From Bartonella grahamii subsp. shimonis (lineage in GTDB: Bacteria > Pseudomonadota > Alphaproteobacteria > Rhizobiales > Rhizobiaceae): a stretch of DNA of 64,000 nt. Positions 20,662 through 31,308 of the stretch are shown piece after piece. The position numbers and the translations under genes are program-made. The notes under the pieces are model-generated. The model saw only the letters and a program-made list of their open reading frames with translations. It did no database searches and was not told the DNA's origin. The stretch lies in NCBI RefSeq assembly GCF_036327415.1, contig NZ_CP123961.1, forward strand, positions 2,122,792-2,186,791, read 5' to 3'. Position 1 is the stretch's first letter, and every line of letters starts with the position of its first letter.

Positions 20662-20696
20662 AAAAAAAAAGGTTTGCCTCTAATAAACAAACCTTT
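20662..20696 (-). terminator. intrinsic terminator, minus strand
   Basis: Perfect 9-bp stem AAAGGTTTG/CAAACCTTT (20668-20676 and 20688-20696), followed on the minus strand by a T9 run. No intact minus-strand gene ends here, so it may be left from a lost gene. The region 20697-21060 shows no recognisable gene on either strand. Confidence 0.65.
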
Positions 20697-21061
20697 GCAG
20701 AAAATTATTCACATAATTTTCAAACTTAAATTAATCGCTCTAGAAGTAATAAAGATACTTCAGAAGCACCAAAATGAATACAAAGATCTACTTAATACAA
20801 AATTAAGAAAAATCAAGAACAAAAAAATTTTATCGTTAATGCGCTCTTTAAAAATGCAGTTTCTTAACCCACGCCGCTCGACAATCTGGGCTGCTCAACA
20901 GTGCCTCCGACCAATCCTTTCATCTCCCTCAAAAGACAGTATAAAAGGTTCACAGAGTAAGCCTTCGCTAAAAAGTATCAACCGCAAGCGCTCATAAAAG
21001 CCAGCATTGGCATAAAAGATCAGATTATTGAAAGTCTTGCTGAAATATCTTCCTAATAAAT

Positions 21062-21100
21062 AAAAAGAAGCGGATTTTTAAATATTTCCGCCTCTTTAAC
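21062..21100 (-). terminator. intrinsic terminator after dsbB
   Basis: On the minus strand a GAGGCGGA / TCCGCTTC stem with one mismatch, extended by A-T pairs, is followed by T5A. It lies about 35 bp past the dsbB stop. Confidence 0.7.
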
Positions 21101-21134
21101 AATAAAAATTATGATGAGGGATTATTAAAAAATT

Positions 21135-21716
21135 TCAAGACTGTGAAGGGAACCAATTTGATAACAATTCATACCTTACAGGATCATCGGCACATTGTCC
21201 CCCACCACATTCCAGTATGGTAGAAAGCAAATTTGCCGCAATCAAAAAAACAAATAAAAAACTTGCCGTTTTACTCAAGATTGGAAAAGGAGAAAATTCT
21301 TTGAACTTGTGTGCCAATTCGCCTAAAATCATGACAAATGAGACAGCAAAGATACAAAGAACAGAGATAATGAAAGCCCAAGTATAAAAATGCAATCCAA
21401 AGAACGTTGAACCATATCCCAAATCATCAGGTGTGATATGCAAAAAAACTTGCCGTGCTGCAACAACACTGGTTACCATACAACCGAGAATAACCATACC
21501 ATAATGGGTATTTTTCACCTTATAGTGAATATTGAGCAAGAACCCACAGCCTGCCAGCATCAATCCAACGCGCTGCAGCAAACAAAGGGGACAAGGTAAT
21601 TCAAACTTTACCAGTTGATAATAAAAAGCCACCACCAAGACAATAGATAACCCCATGAGTCCTAGCGTATTCATAAATATGACAAAGTGAGGATTTTTCT
21701 GTTCAACATGTTCCAT
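21135..21716 (-). CDS. dsbB: disulfide bond formation protein DsbB
   Basis: 193-aa inner-membrane quinone oxidoreductase that re-oxidises DsbA. Four main hydrophobic segments are present. The first cysteine pair, PCPLC (about residues 42-46), sits at the start of TM2. The second, ECGGGQCADDP, is in the C-terminal periplasmic segment; spacing ECG-x2-QC fits the DsbB family. A fifth hydrophobic stretch (FLFVFLIAANLL) precedes the second pair, so topology differs a little from E. coli DsbB. It starts 10 bp after the small DUF5993 gene and overlaps its downstream region, forming a two-gene operon that ends at the terminator near 21080. Confidence 0.93.
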   Translation of the reverse strand: MEHVEQKNPHFVIFMNTLGLMGLSIVLVVAFYYQLVKFELPCPLCLLQRVGLMLAGCGFLLNIHYKVKNTHYGMVILGCMVTSVVAARQVFLHITPDDLGYGSTFFGLHFYTWAFIISVLCIFAVSFVMILGELAHKFKEFSPFPILSKTASFLFVFLIAANLLSTILECGGGQCADDPVRYELLSNWFPSQS

Positions 21717-21726
21717 GGTTATTCTC

Positions 21727-21879
21727 TCAAAAAGATAAATTTAAAGTAGAAGTTGCGTGATGATTAAAAGTAAGAAGAATGACAACGAATAAAATTGCCC
21801 ACAAAGCATAACTTATATTTTTTTTGCCATATATAGTCGTTATTGCAGTACCTAAAGCGATTAAAAATGGAAAAAACAT
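21727..21879 (-). CDS. DUF5993-family small membrane protein
   Basis: 50-aa protein, MFFPFLIALGTAITTIYGKK then NISYALWAILFVVILLTFNH and HATSTLNLSF, with two hydrophobic helices. It matches my memory of the DUF5993 family, usually encoded directly upstream of a dsbB-like gene, as here (10-bp gap). The role is unproven; a partner or stabiliser of the DsbB-like protein is plausible. Confidence 0.8.
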   Translation of the reverse strand: MFFPFLIALGTAITTIYGKKNISYALWAILFVVILLTFNHHATSTLNLSF

Positions 21880-22671
21880 AGCTTCTAAATCTCCTTTACA
21901 TCCGGTGTTTAACTTTCAATTCACTTCAGCGTTCACCATATTACAAAATTGGGCCAAAAAGAGACCATGGATTTAATATTCACAATTCATCATTCACTTT
22001 TCTTGTCATTATATTTAAGTGAAAAAATAAAGAACTTTATAATTGCTAAGAAACACATCTTAACAAAAGCACAAAAGCGTTGATTATTCGCTTCCCTTTA
22101 TATCAGCTATTATTAAAGATATACCAATAATTATAAAGAGTATATTCCCCCCACTTATAAAAGAATCACTTGAACAGCAAAATTAAATAGCCTTTGAAAT
22201 TGAGAGAGCGTCCTCTCTTTTTTCTCAAAAGAATATCCTCACTTTGCAACGCATTTTTTCTATAAAAATCTCTTTTTCCCATAAGCAATGTTTCAAATTG
22301 CAGTAGATTTCATAGTATATGGTGATCGTGTTTACTTTAGCAAATAAAAAATGAGAGATTTTAAAAAAACTTACAATCAATGGCTTTCCCCCAATGTATT
22401 GTTTCCTCTTATCGTAAATAAACGACAACCCCGCAGCTCAACAGCCTCATGGGTCCCACACCACCCCTTAACATTTTCACCCCCCCTCAAAAAAGTACTT
22501 CATGACCCTCAATACTCTGATTTTTCATCTCTCGAAATCCCCTTTAAATTTTTAGCTTTCCATCTTATTTGAAAAATAACTGTTTTTCTGTCATCAATTG
22601 GCTTTGCAAAGAGAATATAAAACTTTAAAAAAATAATGATAAAGGATCGCATTGAATCAAAAGGATGGTGA
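21880..22671. other. AT-rich intergenic region, no gene seen
   Basis: No supported gene. Short frames have no ribosome sites. The last ~60 bp (22610-22671) form the purE leader with 'aggatggtga' as ribosome site. Confidence 0.5.
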
Positions 22672-22674
22672 ATG

Positions 22675-23169
22675 ATGAAAAAATCATGTGATGTCGCGAT
22701 TTTAATGGGGAGCCAATCGGATTGGCAAACGATGTGCCATAGTGCAGATATTTTGACGAATCTTGGTATTTCTCATAGTTCGCATATTGTCTCAGCACAC
22801 CGAACCCCTGAACGCCTTTATCAATTTGCAAAAGAAGCAAAAGAAGCAGGGTTTAAAGTTTTAATTGCCGGTGCGGGGGGTGCAGCACATCTTCCTGGTA
22901 TGCTAGCAGCCCTTACTCCTCTTCCTGTGTTTGGTGTTCCAGTGCATTCTCATTCTCTTTCTGGTCAAGATTCTTTGCTTTCAATCGTGCAAATGCCCGC
23001 AGGGATACCCGTTGGCACATTAGCAATTGGCAAAGCAGGCGCAATTAATGCAGCACTTTTAGCGGCGGCTGTTATGGCGGTTTATGATCATGATCTTGCC
23101 CAACGATTACAAGATTGGCGTCAACAACAAACAGCCAATGTCGCCCAAACGCCTGTAACGGAGGTTTAA
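22675..23169 (+). CDS. purE: N5-carboxyaminoimidazole ribonucleotide mutase
   Basis: Class I PurE of 164-165 aa that converts N5-CAIR to CAIR in purine synthesis, acting directly after PurK. Signature features: [10 protein letters not shown] near the N-terminus (the nucleotide-binding and catalytic serine region), [12 protein letters not shown], and [16 protein letters not shown] followed by [32 protein letters not shown]. The start is one of two adjacent ATG codons (22672 or 22675) after 'aggatggtga'. The purK start lies one base past the stop, so the two are translated from one mRNA. Confidence 0.97.
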   Translation: MKKSCDVAILMGSQSDWQTMCHSADILTNLGISHSSHIVSAHRTPERLYQFAKEAKEAGFKVLIAGAGGAAHLPGMLAALTPLPVFGVPVHSHSLSGQDSLLSIVQMPAGIPVGTLAIGKAGAINAALLAAAVMAVYDHDLAQRLQDWRQQQTANVAQTPVTEV

Positions 23170-23170
23170 A

Positions 23171-24394
23171 ATGGCACCGTTTTCCAATACGCCCGCGTCC
23201 AACATCACCGCCTCGTCCAACATCACCGCCTCGTCCCACACCACCGCCTCGTCCCACACCACCGCCTCGTCCCACACCACCGCTTCATCCCCCTCGTCCC
23301 TCTCGTCCCACATGTTACCTCCAGGCAGCGTTATTGGTTTAATCGGCGGCGGACAATTAGCACGGATGCTCGCCATAGCGGCCGCAGAATTAGGATTTCG
23401 AACGGTTATTTTTTGCCCTGAGGCCGATTGCCCAGCCGCTCAAACAGCAAACAGCCATATTGTTTCCTCCTATGATGATACATCAGCTTTAGATCATTTT
23501 ATTTCTCAGTGTGATGTTGTCAGCTATGAATTTGAAAATCTTTCGCTTCAAACAGTTCAATATATAGAGAAGAGTAAGCCTGTTTATCCTTCTTCCAAAG
23601 CATTAGAGATCACGCAAGATCGGCTTTTTGAGAAGCAATTTTTGCGTGATCAAGGGATTGGCACCGCCTCATGGTATGGTGTTGACAATTCTTCTTCTCT
23701 TCTTTCCGCTCTCGATGCCTTAGGTAGACGTGGTCTTTTAAAGACGCGTCGTTTTGGTTATGACGGAAAAAACCAGATCAAACTTGACCACCCCACGGAA
23801 CAAACCCTTGACGAAGCCTTAAGGACCATTCAGGAACAGCCTTGTATTTTGGAAGAAATCGTTCCTTTTTTATCGGAAATTTCGGTTCTTTCGGCTCGCA
23901 CAAAACAAGGGGAACATATTTTTTATGATTGCCCTGAAAACCAACACAAAAACGGGATTCTTCATAAATCCTTTGTTCCATCCCATATTCCCCTTGACGT
24001 GCAAAAAGCAGCCCAAGAAATCAGCGTAACAGTCATGAATGCCCTCGATTATGTTGGTGTTCTTTGTATTGAGTTTTTTGTCTTAACAGATGGTCATCTT
24101 TTAGTGAATGAATTAGCGCCGCGTGTACATAATTCTGGTCATTGGACACAAAAAGCATGCATAACTTCACAATTTGAACAGCATATCCGTGCTATTTGCG
24201 GACTTCCCTTAGGCAGTCCCTATCGCCATAGCGATTGCCAAATGACAAATCTTCTTGGTAACAATTTAAGCATGTTAAAATATTTTCTCACGCAAGAGCG
24301 TACCTCGATCCATTTATATGGCAAAAGCACTGTTCACCCCCACCGCAAAATGGGGCATGTCATCCAATTAATGGGACCAGCTAGCAAATCTTAA
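23171..24394 (+). CDS. purK: N5-CAIR synthetase with repeat-bearing N-terminus
   Basis: ATP-grasp enzyme that carboxylates AIR with bicarbonate and ATP. The core from residue 48 (MLPPGSVIGLIGGGQLARML) is full length and normal: glycine-rich start, EFENLS, KTRRFGYDGKNQ, ILEEIVPF, and NELAPRVHNSGHWT near the end. The first 47 residues are extra and consist mainly of hexapeptide repeats (NITASS x2, HTTASS x3, then PSSLSS). The ATG at 23171 keeps the purE Shine-Dalgarno (GGAGG) and the 1-bp gap, so it is probably the original start, with repeat DNA expanded between it and the core. Internal initiation at 23312 would give the normal protein, but no strong site precedes it. Confidence 0.95.
   Translation: MAPFSNTPASNITASSNITASSHTTASSHTTASSHTTASSPSSLSSHMLPPGSVIGLIGGGQLARMLAIAAAELGFRTVIFCPEADCPAAQTANSHIVSSYDDTSALDHFISQCDVVSYEFENLSLQTVQYIEKSKPVYPSSKALEITQDRLFEKQFLRDQGIGTASWYGVDNSSSLLSALDALGRRGLLKTRRFGYDGKNQIKLDHPTEQTLDEALRTIQEQPCILEEIVPFLSEISVLSARTKQGEHIFYDCPENQHKNGILHKSFVPSHIPLDVQKAAQEISVTVMNALDYVGVLCIEFFVLTDGHLLVNELAPRVHNSGHWTQKACITSQFEQHIRAICGLPLGSPYRHSDCQMTNLLGNNLSMLKYFLTQERTSIHLYGKSTVHPHRKMGHVIQLMGPASKS
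23197..23305 (+). repeat. 18-bp in-frame tandem repeat in purK
   Basis: About six units of 18 bp, 'aacatcaccgcctcgtcc' or 'cacaccaccgcctcgtcc', the last one degenerate. The unit length is a multiple of three, so copy-number change would keep the frame. Confidence 0.9.
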
Positions 24395-24419
24395 GCCCAC
24401 CTATAAAGACGCTTTTCTC

Positions 24420-25375
24420 CTACAAAGACAGAAAAAACAACCTCCCCCCCCCCACACACACCGAGAAACCATCCACGCGGCTCAATAAGCGCGCGCCCCC
24501 TTCAACCCTCCACCTCCTGACAGGGCTTCACACCCTCCTACAAGCCCTGTTTAAAATATCACCTCTTCTCGCCCCAAACCGCTTCACATCTCAGCCCCCC
24601 AAAACAAAGCCTCCCCCAATACCGAGAAACCATCCACGCAGGTTCACAACAAGCGCGCCCCACCTCTTCAACTCTCCACTCCCGTCAACGCACCACCTCT
24701 TCCCCACATCCTCTCACACCATTCCACACCATGCCAAAAGCCCAACATGACAAAAACACGCACAATACATAAATCCACAAATCCCCCACGTCCTTGAATT
24801 TCCCCTTCACTTTTACAGATCCACATTTTTACGCTTTTACATCTTTATAGAACGCAGCCAACGAAACCTCCAAACCAACCACCGAACAATCCCAAAAATC
24901 CCCCCAAAAGACAAAACTTCCACCCCACACCACTCTATAAACAATACCCAAACTTCTTACCCAACCAAATATCTCCACCGTCAAATCCCCCCTCCCTTTT
25001 CTATCCCATACGCTCTCTCTCCTCCTCCATTTCCTACCCCCCTTCCCATCAACACACCCAAACACTTCCCCCTTTCCATCCCAACTTACCCCCCCCCATT
25101 CACAAATGCGTTCCCCAATCCTCTCACCACCTTCCACGCCATGATAAAAGCCCAACAAGCCCCAAGGGTACGCACAACACATAAATCCCCCACGTCCTTG
25201 AACTTCCACTCAACTTTTACAGATCCACATTTTCACGCCTTTACACATTTACAGAAAGAAGCCAAATGAAACTTCCCACCATCCCGCACTGCTCTGAAAA
25301 CAATCCTCGACAACCCAGCTTCTTACCCCAGCCCCCCCCCACGCTCTTCAGATCACTGCCCCTCCCAATCACGCC
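24420..25375. repeat. C-rich repeat block 6 (family 1)
   Basis: Begins right after the purK 3' flank. 'ttttacagatccaca' cores lie near 24812 and 25215; several 'gagaaaccatccacgc' modules are present. The last part ('cacgctcttcagatcactgc') is the flank shared with cassettes A and D. No gene. Confidence 0.75.
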
Positions 25376-25398
25376 GTTTTATGACGTATTGATTTTTC

Positions 25399-25427
25399 TT
25401 GCCAATCTCCTGAAATTACTTTATTGA
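25399..25427 (+). promoter_or_regulatory. promoter of Brt-Trp cassette C
   Basis: TTGCCA (25399-25404), 17-bp spacer, TATTGA (25422-25427). Confidence 0.7.
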
Positions 25428-25433
25428 TAGCCC

Positions 25434-25651
25434 TGTGACTTTGATCGTCTACGCAACGGTCAAATAGGGAGTTGAAGACCCGAAACCTAAACATAAATTT
25501 ATCCCGCTTTGCGGGTATCCCGGGATTCCGGGAGTTTTTGCTATGTCCAAGTGCGTTTTCGCACTAAAAGCAAAAAGCTGATTTAGGTTCAGTATTTTCA
25601 ACCTCCCGGAATACCAATGCGAGGGCGCTCGCAACCGGAGGGGAGTTTGAA
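25434..25651 (+). ncRNA. Brt-type structured leader RNA, copy C
   Basis: Same architecture as copy B. 5' hairpin TTGATCG with CGGTCAA (one G-U). Outer barcode GTTGAA (25481-25486) with TTCAAC (25597-25602). Inner barcode AACCTAAA (25494-25501) with TTTAGGTT (25582-25589). Local hairpin CCCGC-TTT-GCGGG; palindrome CCCGGGATTCCGGG followed by AGTTTTTG; GTGCG/CGCAC; GCGAG/CTCGC. The barcode strands share no sequence with copies A, B or D but pair perfectly. Confidence 0.85.
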
Positions 25652-26038
25652 GTGCCAACCAAAAATCCACATTTTATCGACATTTCTATAGGCAAAAGAA
25701 TCCGCCATAGACGCATTGCCATGGGGCTTTCCCAAAAAGAATTAGGAACCCATTTAGGCGTCAGTTTCCAACAAATCCAAAAATATGAAAAAGGCTTAAA
25801 TCGTGTAAGCGCCAAATGTTTGCTGGAAATCGCCCAAAAACTGGAAGTTCCTCTTACCTTTTTCTACACGGATCTTTTAACAGCAGACATTACTACAAAA
25901 GAAGATCTTTCAACAAAAGAAATTCTCTTACAGCACGATCAAGAAACATACAGCGAAAAAGAACACTCACTTGTGAAAAATTTTAGAGAACTCCAGCCGA
26001 AAAAACAAAAAGCAATTTTATGGTTGATCTCTGATTAG
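25652..26038 (+). CDS. XRE-family regulator (Trp type), copy C
   Basis: 128 aa, GTG start, GGAGGGG upstream. The protein sequence is identical to copy B over its whole length, so B and C encode the same regulator under different leader RNAs. Confidence 0.85.
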   Translation: MPTKNPHFIDISIGKRIRHRRIAMGLSQKELGTHLGVSFQQIQKYEKGLNRVSAKCLLEIAQKLEVPLTFFYTDLLTADITTKEDLSTKEILLQHDQETYSEKEHSLVKNFRELQPKKQKAILWLISD

Positions 26039-26079
26039 GAAAAAGCGCACCATTCAATATTCTTCGCTCATATATCCCC

Positions 26080-27835
26080 CCCTATAAACTTCAGATCCCC
26101 CCCAAACGAGACTGTTTCATCAAGTACCATAAGCCAAGCGCTATCCCCTCACACCCCCCCTTCACGCATCCCTTCGCACCACCGCCTCTTATCCCCCCTC
26201 TTCCCTTTATCCCATACGCACTCTCTCCTCCTCCATTTCCTACACCCCTTCCCATCAACACACCCAAACACTTCCCCCGTTCCATCCCAACTTACCCCCC
26301 ATTCACAAATGCGTCCCCCTAGTTCTCTCACCACCATTTCACACCAGACAAAAGCCCAACAAGCCCCAAGGGTACGCACAACACATAAATCCCCCACGTC
26401 CTTGAACTTCCACTCCACTTTTACAGATCCACATTTTTACGCTTTTACATCTTTACAGCAATTAACCAAATGAAACTTCCCACCATCCCGCGCTGCTCTG
26501 AAAACAATCCTCAACAACCCAGCTTTTTATCCAAGCCCTACACACATCTCACCCCCCAAAACAAAGCCTCACCCAATACCGAGAAACCATCCACGCGGCT
26601 CAATAAGCGCGCGCCCCACCCCTTCAACTCCCCCCCCGGGACAGGGCCCTTCACACCCTCCTACAAGCCCTGCTCTTTTAAAATATCCCCCCCTAGTTCT
26701 CTGAACACATTCCACACCAGACAAAAACATACACAGCACAAATCCCCACGTCCTTGAATTTCCACTTCACTTTTACAGATCCACATTTTTACGCTTTTAC
26801 ATCTTTACAGCAATTAACCAAATGAAACTTCCCCCCAACCCGCACTGCTCTGTAAACAATACTCGACAACCCAGCTTCTTACCCAAACCGCTTCACACAA
26901 TTCACCCCCCCCCACACACAGACCATCCACGCAGGTTCACAACAAGCGCGCGCCCCACCCCTTCAACCCTCCACCTCCGGACAGGGCTTCACACCCTCCT
27001 ACAAGCCCTGCTCTTTTAAAATATCCCCCCCCTAGTTCTCTGAACACATTCCACACCAGACAAAAACATACACAGCACAAATCCCCACGTCCTTGAACTT
27101 CCACTTCACTTTTACAGATCCACATTTTTACGCTTTCACATCTTTACAGCAATTAACCAAATGAAAAGTTCACCAACCCCGCACTGCTCTGTAAACAATA
27201 CTCGACAACCCAGCTTCTTACCCAAGCCCCACACACAATTCACCACCCCCAAACAAAGTCTCACCCAACACCGAGAGACCATCCACGCAGGTTCACAACA
27301 AGCGCGCGCCCCCCTTCAACCCTCCACCTCCGGACAGGGCTTCACACCCTCCTACAAGCCCTGCTCTTTTAAAATATCACCTCTTCCCCACATCCTCTCA
27401 CACCATTCCATCAATCTCCCTCGGCTTCATTCTGACACCCCACATCCTCTCACACCATTCCACACCATGATAAAAGCCCAACAAGCCCCAAGGCACGCAC
27501 AATACACAAATCCACAAATCCCCACGTCCTTGAATTTCCCCTTACCTTTTACAGATCCACATTTTTACGCTTTTACATCTTTACAGCAATTAACCAAATG
27601 AAACTTCCCACCATCCCGCGCTGCTCTGAAAACAATCCTCAACAACCCAGCTTTTTATCCAAGCCCCCCCCCACGTCCTTGAACTTCCACTTCACTTTTA
27701 CAGATCCACATTTTTACGCTTTTACATCTTTACAGCAATTAACCAAATGAAAAGTTCACCAACCCCGCACTGCTCTGTAAACAATACTCGACAACCCAGC
27801 TTCTTACCCCAGCCCCCCACGCTCTTCAGATCACT
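26080..27835. repeat. C-rich repeat block 7 (family 1)
   Basis: Modules are reiterated in an approximate ~350-440 bp higher-order order: 'ttttacagatccaca' cores near 26418, 26773, 27109, 27547 and 27704. Each is followed by 'cagcaattaaccaaatgaaa' and 'cactgctctgtaaacaatac'. Frames encode variants of K(L/S)(P/S)PNPHCSVNNTRQPSFL, but frame and starts are not kept and I do not call them genes. Confidence 0.8.
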
Positions 27836-27876
27836 GCCCCTCCCAATCACGCCGTTTTATGACGTATTGATTTCTC

Positions 27877-27905
27877 TTGCCAATCTCCTGAAATTACTTT
27901 ATCAC
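27877..27905 (+). promoter_or_regulatory. promoter of Brt-Trp cassette D
   Basis: TTGCCA (27877-27882), 17-bp spacer, TATCAC (27900-27905). Confidence 0.7.
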
Positions 27906-27911
27906 TTAAAG

Positions 27912-28126
27912 AGATATTTTGGTCGTATACGCAACGACCAAGAGGGAAAACAAGCCCTAAACCCTAGCGTACAATTGAGCCCACTTTTGTGGGTTTCCCG
28001 GAATTCCGGGAGATTTTGCTATGTCCAGGTGCCACCAGCACTAAAAGCAAAAAGCTGACTAGGGTTCAGTACTTGTTACTCCCGGAATACCAATGCGAGG
28101 GCGCTCGCAACCGGAGGGGGTGCAAA
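27912..28126 (+). ncRNA. Brt-type structured leader RNA, copy D
   Basis: 5' hairpin TTGGTCG/CGACCAA: both strands differ from copy A (TTGATCG/CGATCAA), a double compensatory change. Outer barcode AACAAG/CTTGTT. Inner barcode AACCCTAG (27960-27967) with CTAGGGTT (28059-28066). Hairpin CCCAC-TTTT-GTGGG, palindrome CCCGGAATTCCGGG then AGATTTTG, GTGC/GCAC, GCGAG/CTCGC. Confidence 0.85.
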
Positions 28127-28498
28127 GTGCCAACCAAAAATCCACATTTTATCGACATTTCTATAGGCAAAAGAATCCGCCATAGACGCATTGCCATGGG
28201 GCTTTCCCAAAAAGAATTAGGAACCCATTTAGGCGTCAGTTTCCAACAAATCCAAAAATATGAAAAAGGTTTAAATCGTGTAAGCGCCAAATGTTTGCTG
28301 GAAATCGCCCAAAAACTGGAAGTCCCTATAAGCTTTTTTTATGCCGATATTACTACAAAAAAAGATCTTTCAACAAAAGAAACTCTCTTACAGCACGATC
28401 AAGAAACATACAGCGAAAAAGAACACTCACTTGTGAAAAATTTTAGAGAACTCCAGCCGAAAAAACAAAAAGCAATTTTATGGTTGATCTCTGATTAG
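28127..28498 (+). CDS. XRE-family regulator (Trp type), copy D
   Basis: 123 aa, GTG start six nt after GGAGGGGG. It differs from copy A by only a few residues (for example IDIS for IDFS, LLQHDQ for LLHHDQ, LVKNF for LLKNF). Its downstream 450 bp are almost identical to those of copy A. Confidence 0.85.
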   Translation: MPTKNPHFIDISIGKRIRHRRIAMGLSQKELGTHLGVSFQQIQKYEKGLNRVSAKCLLEIAQKLEVPISFFYADITTKKDLSTKETLLQHDQETYSEKEHSLVKNFRELQPKKQKAILWLISD

Positions 28499-29052
28499 GA
28501 AAAAGCGCAACAACTCACATTATTTGCCAATATATCCACCCCCTATAAACTTCAGATCCCGCCCAAACGAGACTGTTTCATCAAAAGCGACAAATATGCC
28601 CTATTTTAAAATATTCTTGTCCCTTCACCACCCTAAAGTAAGATCACTGAAAGCACCGGTCAATCCCACTTCAAAAACGAAACTTCCCTCCATCACTTCA
28701 TAGCCCCCTTCCCCTCACACCTTCTTTCCTCTCTCGTCAACACACCACCCCTCTTCATCCCAACTTACCCTCCATTCACAAATGCATCCCCCTAGTTCTC
28801 TCACCACCATTTCACACCAGACAAAAGCCCAACAAGCCCCAAGGGTACGCACAACACATAAATCCCCCACGTCCTTGAACTTCCGCTCCACTTTTACAGA
28901 TCCACATTTTTACGCTTTTACATCTTTACAGCAATTAACCAAATGAAACTTCCCCCCAACCCGCACTGCTCTGTAAACAATACTCGACAACCCAGCTTCT
29001 TACCCAAACCGCTTCACATCTCAGCCCCCCAAAACAAAGCCTCCCCCCTCAC

Positions 29053-29309
29053 TTTGCGGACTTCCCTTAGGCAGTCCCTATCGCCATAGCGATTGCCAAA
29101 TGACAAATCTTCTTGGTAACAATTTAAGCATGTTAAAATATTTTCTCACGCAAGAGCGTACCTCGATCCATTTATATGGCAAAAGCACTGTTCACCCCCA
29201 CCGCAAAATGGGGCATGTCATCCAATTAATGGGACCAGCTAGCAAATCTTAAGCCCACCTATAAAGACGCTTTTCTCCTACAAAGACGGAAAAAACAACC
29301 TCCCCCCCC
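29053..29309 (+). pseudogene. purK 3'-end copy 1
   Basis: From 'tttgcggacttcccttaggc' onward it matches the last ~66 codons of purK, the TAA (29250-29252) and ~55 bp of 3' flank almost base for base. There is no start codon or promoter of its own, and it is joined upstream to C-rich repeat. A dead tail of purK. Confidence 0.92.
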
Positions 29310-30043
29310 CCCACACACAGAGACCATCCACGCAGCTCAACAAGCGCGCGCCCCCCACCCCTTCAACTCCACCTCCTGACAGGGCTTCACACCCTCCTTT
29401 TCTCAAAAACACCACTCCCTCATCCAACATCACCCCCCACATCCTCTCACACCATTCCACGCCATGCCAAAAGCCCAACATGACAAAAATACGCACAATA
29501 CACAAATCCCCCACGTCCTTGAATTTCCACTTCACTTTTACAGATCCACATTTTTACGCTTTTACATCTTTACAGCAATCAACCAAATGAAACTTCCCAC
29601 CATCCCGCGCTGCTCTGTAAACAATACTCGACAACCCAGCTTCTTACCCAAACCGCTTCACATCTCAGCCCCCCAAAACAACCTCCCCCAATACCGAGAA
29701 ACCATCCACGCAGGTTCACAACAAGCGCGCCCCACCCCTTCAACTCTCCACTCCCGTCAACGCACCACCTCTTCCCCACATCCTCTCACACCATTCCACA
29801 CCATGCCAAAAGCCCAACATGACAAAAACACGCACAATACATAAATCCACAAATCCCCCACGTCCTTGAATTTCCACTTCACTTTTACAGATCCACATTT
29901 TTACGCTTTTACATCTTTACAGCAATCAACCAAATGAAACTTCCCACCATCCCGCGCTGCTCTGTAAACAATACTCGACAACCCAGCTTCTTACCCAAAC
30001 CGCTTCACATCTCAGCCCCCCAAAACAAAGCCTCACCCCTCAC

Positions 30044-30297
30044 TTTGCGGACTTCCCTTAGGCAGTCCCTATCGCCATAGCGATTGCCAAATGACAAATC
30101 TTCTTGGTAACAATTTAAGCATGTTAAAATATTTTCTCACGCAAGAGCGTACCTCGATCCATTTATATGGCAAAAGCACTGTTCACCCCCACCGCAAAAT
30201 GGGGCATGTCATCCAATTAATGGGACCAGCTAGCAAATCTTAAGCCCACCTATAAAGACGCTTTTCTCCTACAAAGACGGAAAAAACAACCTCCCCC
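30044..30297 (+). pseudogene. purK 3'-end copy 2
   Basis: Same breakpoint and content as copy 1: 'tttgcggacttccc', TAA at 30241-30243, then the 3' flank and C-rich DNA. The shared junction with repeat ('cacccctcactttgcgg') shows that copies 1 and 2 arose from each other. Confidence 0.92.
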
Positions 30298-31308
30298 CAC
30301 ACACACAGAGAGACCATCCACGTGGCTCAACAAGCGCCCCACCCCTTCAACTCTCCACTCCCGTCAACGCACCACCTCTTCCCCACATCCTCTCACACCA
30401 TTCCACGCCATGCCAAAAGCCCAACATGACAAAAGCACGTACAATACATAAATCCACAAATCCCCACGTCCTTGAACTTCCGCTCCACTTTTACAGAATC
30501 GCGTTTTTACGCTTTTACATCTTTACAGCAATTAACCAAATGAAACTTCCACCCAACCCCGCACTGCTCTGTAAACAATACTCGACACCCCAGCTTCTTA
30601 CCCAAACCGCTTCACATCTCAGCCCCCCAAAACAACCTCCCCCAATACCGAGAAACCATCCACGCAGGTTCACAACAAGCGCGCCCCACCCCTTCAACTC
30701 TCCACTCCCGTCAACGCACCACCTCTTCCCCACATCCTCTCACACCATTCCACACCATGCCAAAAGCCCAACATGACAAAAACACACACAATACATAAAT
30801 CCCCACGTCCTTGAATTTCCCCTTCACTTTTACAGATCCACATTTTTACGCTTTTACATCTTTACAGCAATTAACCAAATGAAAAGTTCACCCACCCCGC
30901 ACTGCTCTGTAAACAATACTCGACAACCCAGCTTCTTACCCAAGCCCCACACACAATTCACCACCCCCAAACAAAGTCTCACCCAACACCGAGAGACCAT
31001 CCACGCAGGTTCACAACAAGCGCGCGCCCCCCTTCAACCCTCCACCTCCGGACAGGGCTTCACACCCTCCTACAAGCCCTGCTCTTTTAAAATATCACCC
31101 CCCTCGCCCCAAACCGCTTCACATCTCACCACCCCAAAACAAAGCCTCACCCAACACCGAGAGACCATCCACGTGGCTCAACAAGCGCCCCACCCCTTCA
31201 ACTCTCCACCTCCGGACAGGGCTTCACACCCTCCTACAAGCCCTGCTCTTTTAAAATATCACCTCTTCTCGCCCCAAACCGCTTCACACATCTTCCCCCC
31301 TCATCCAA

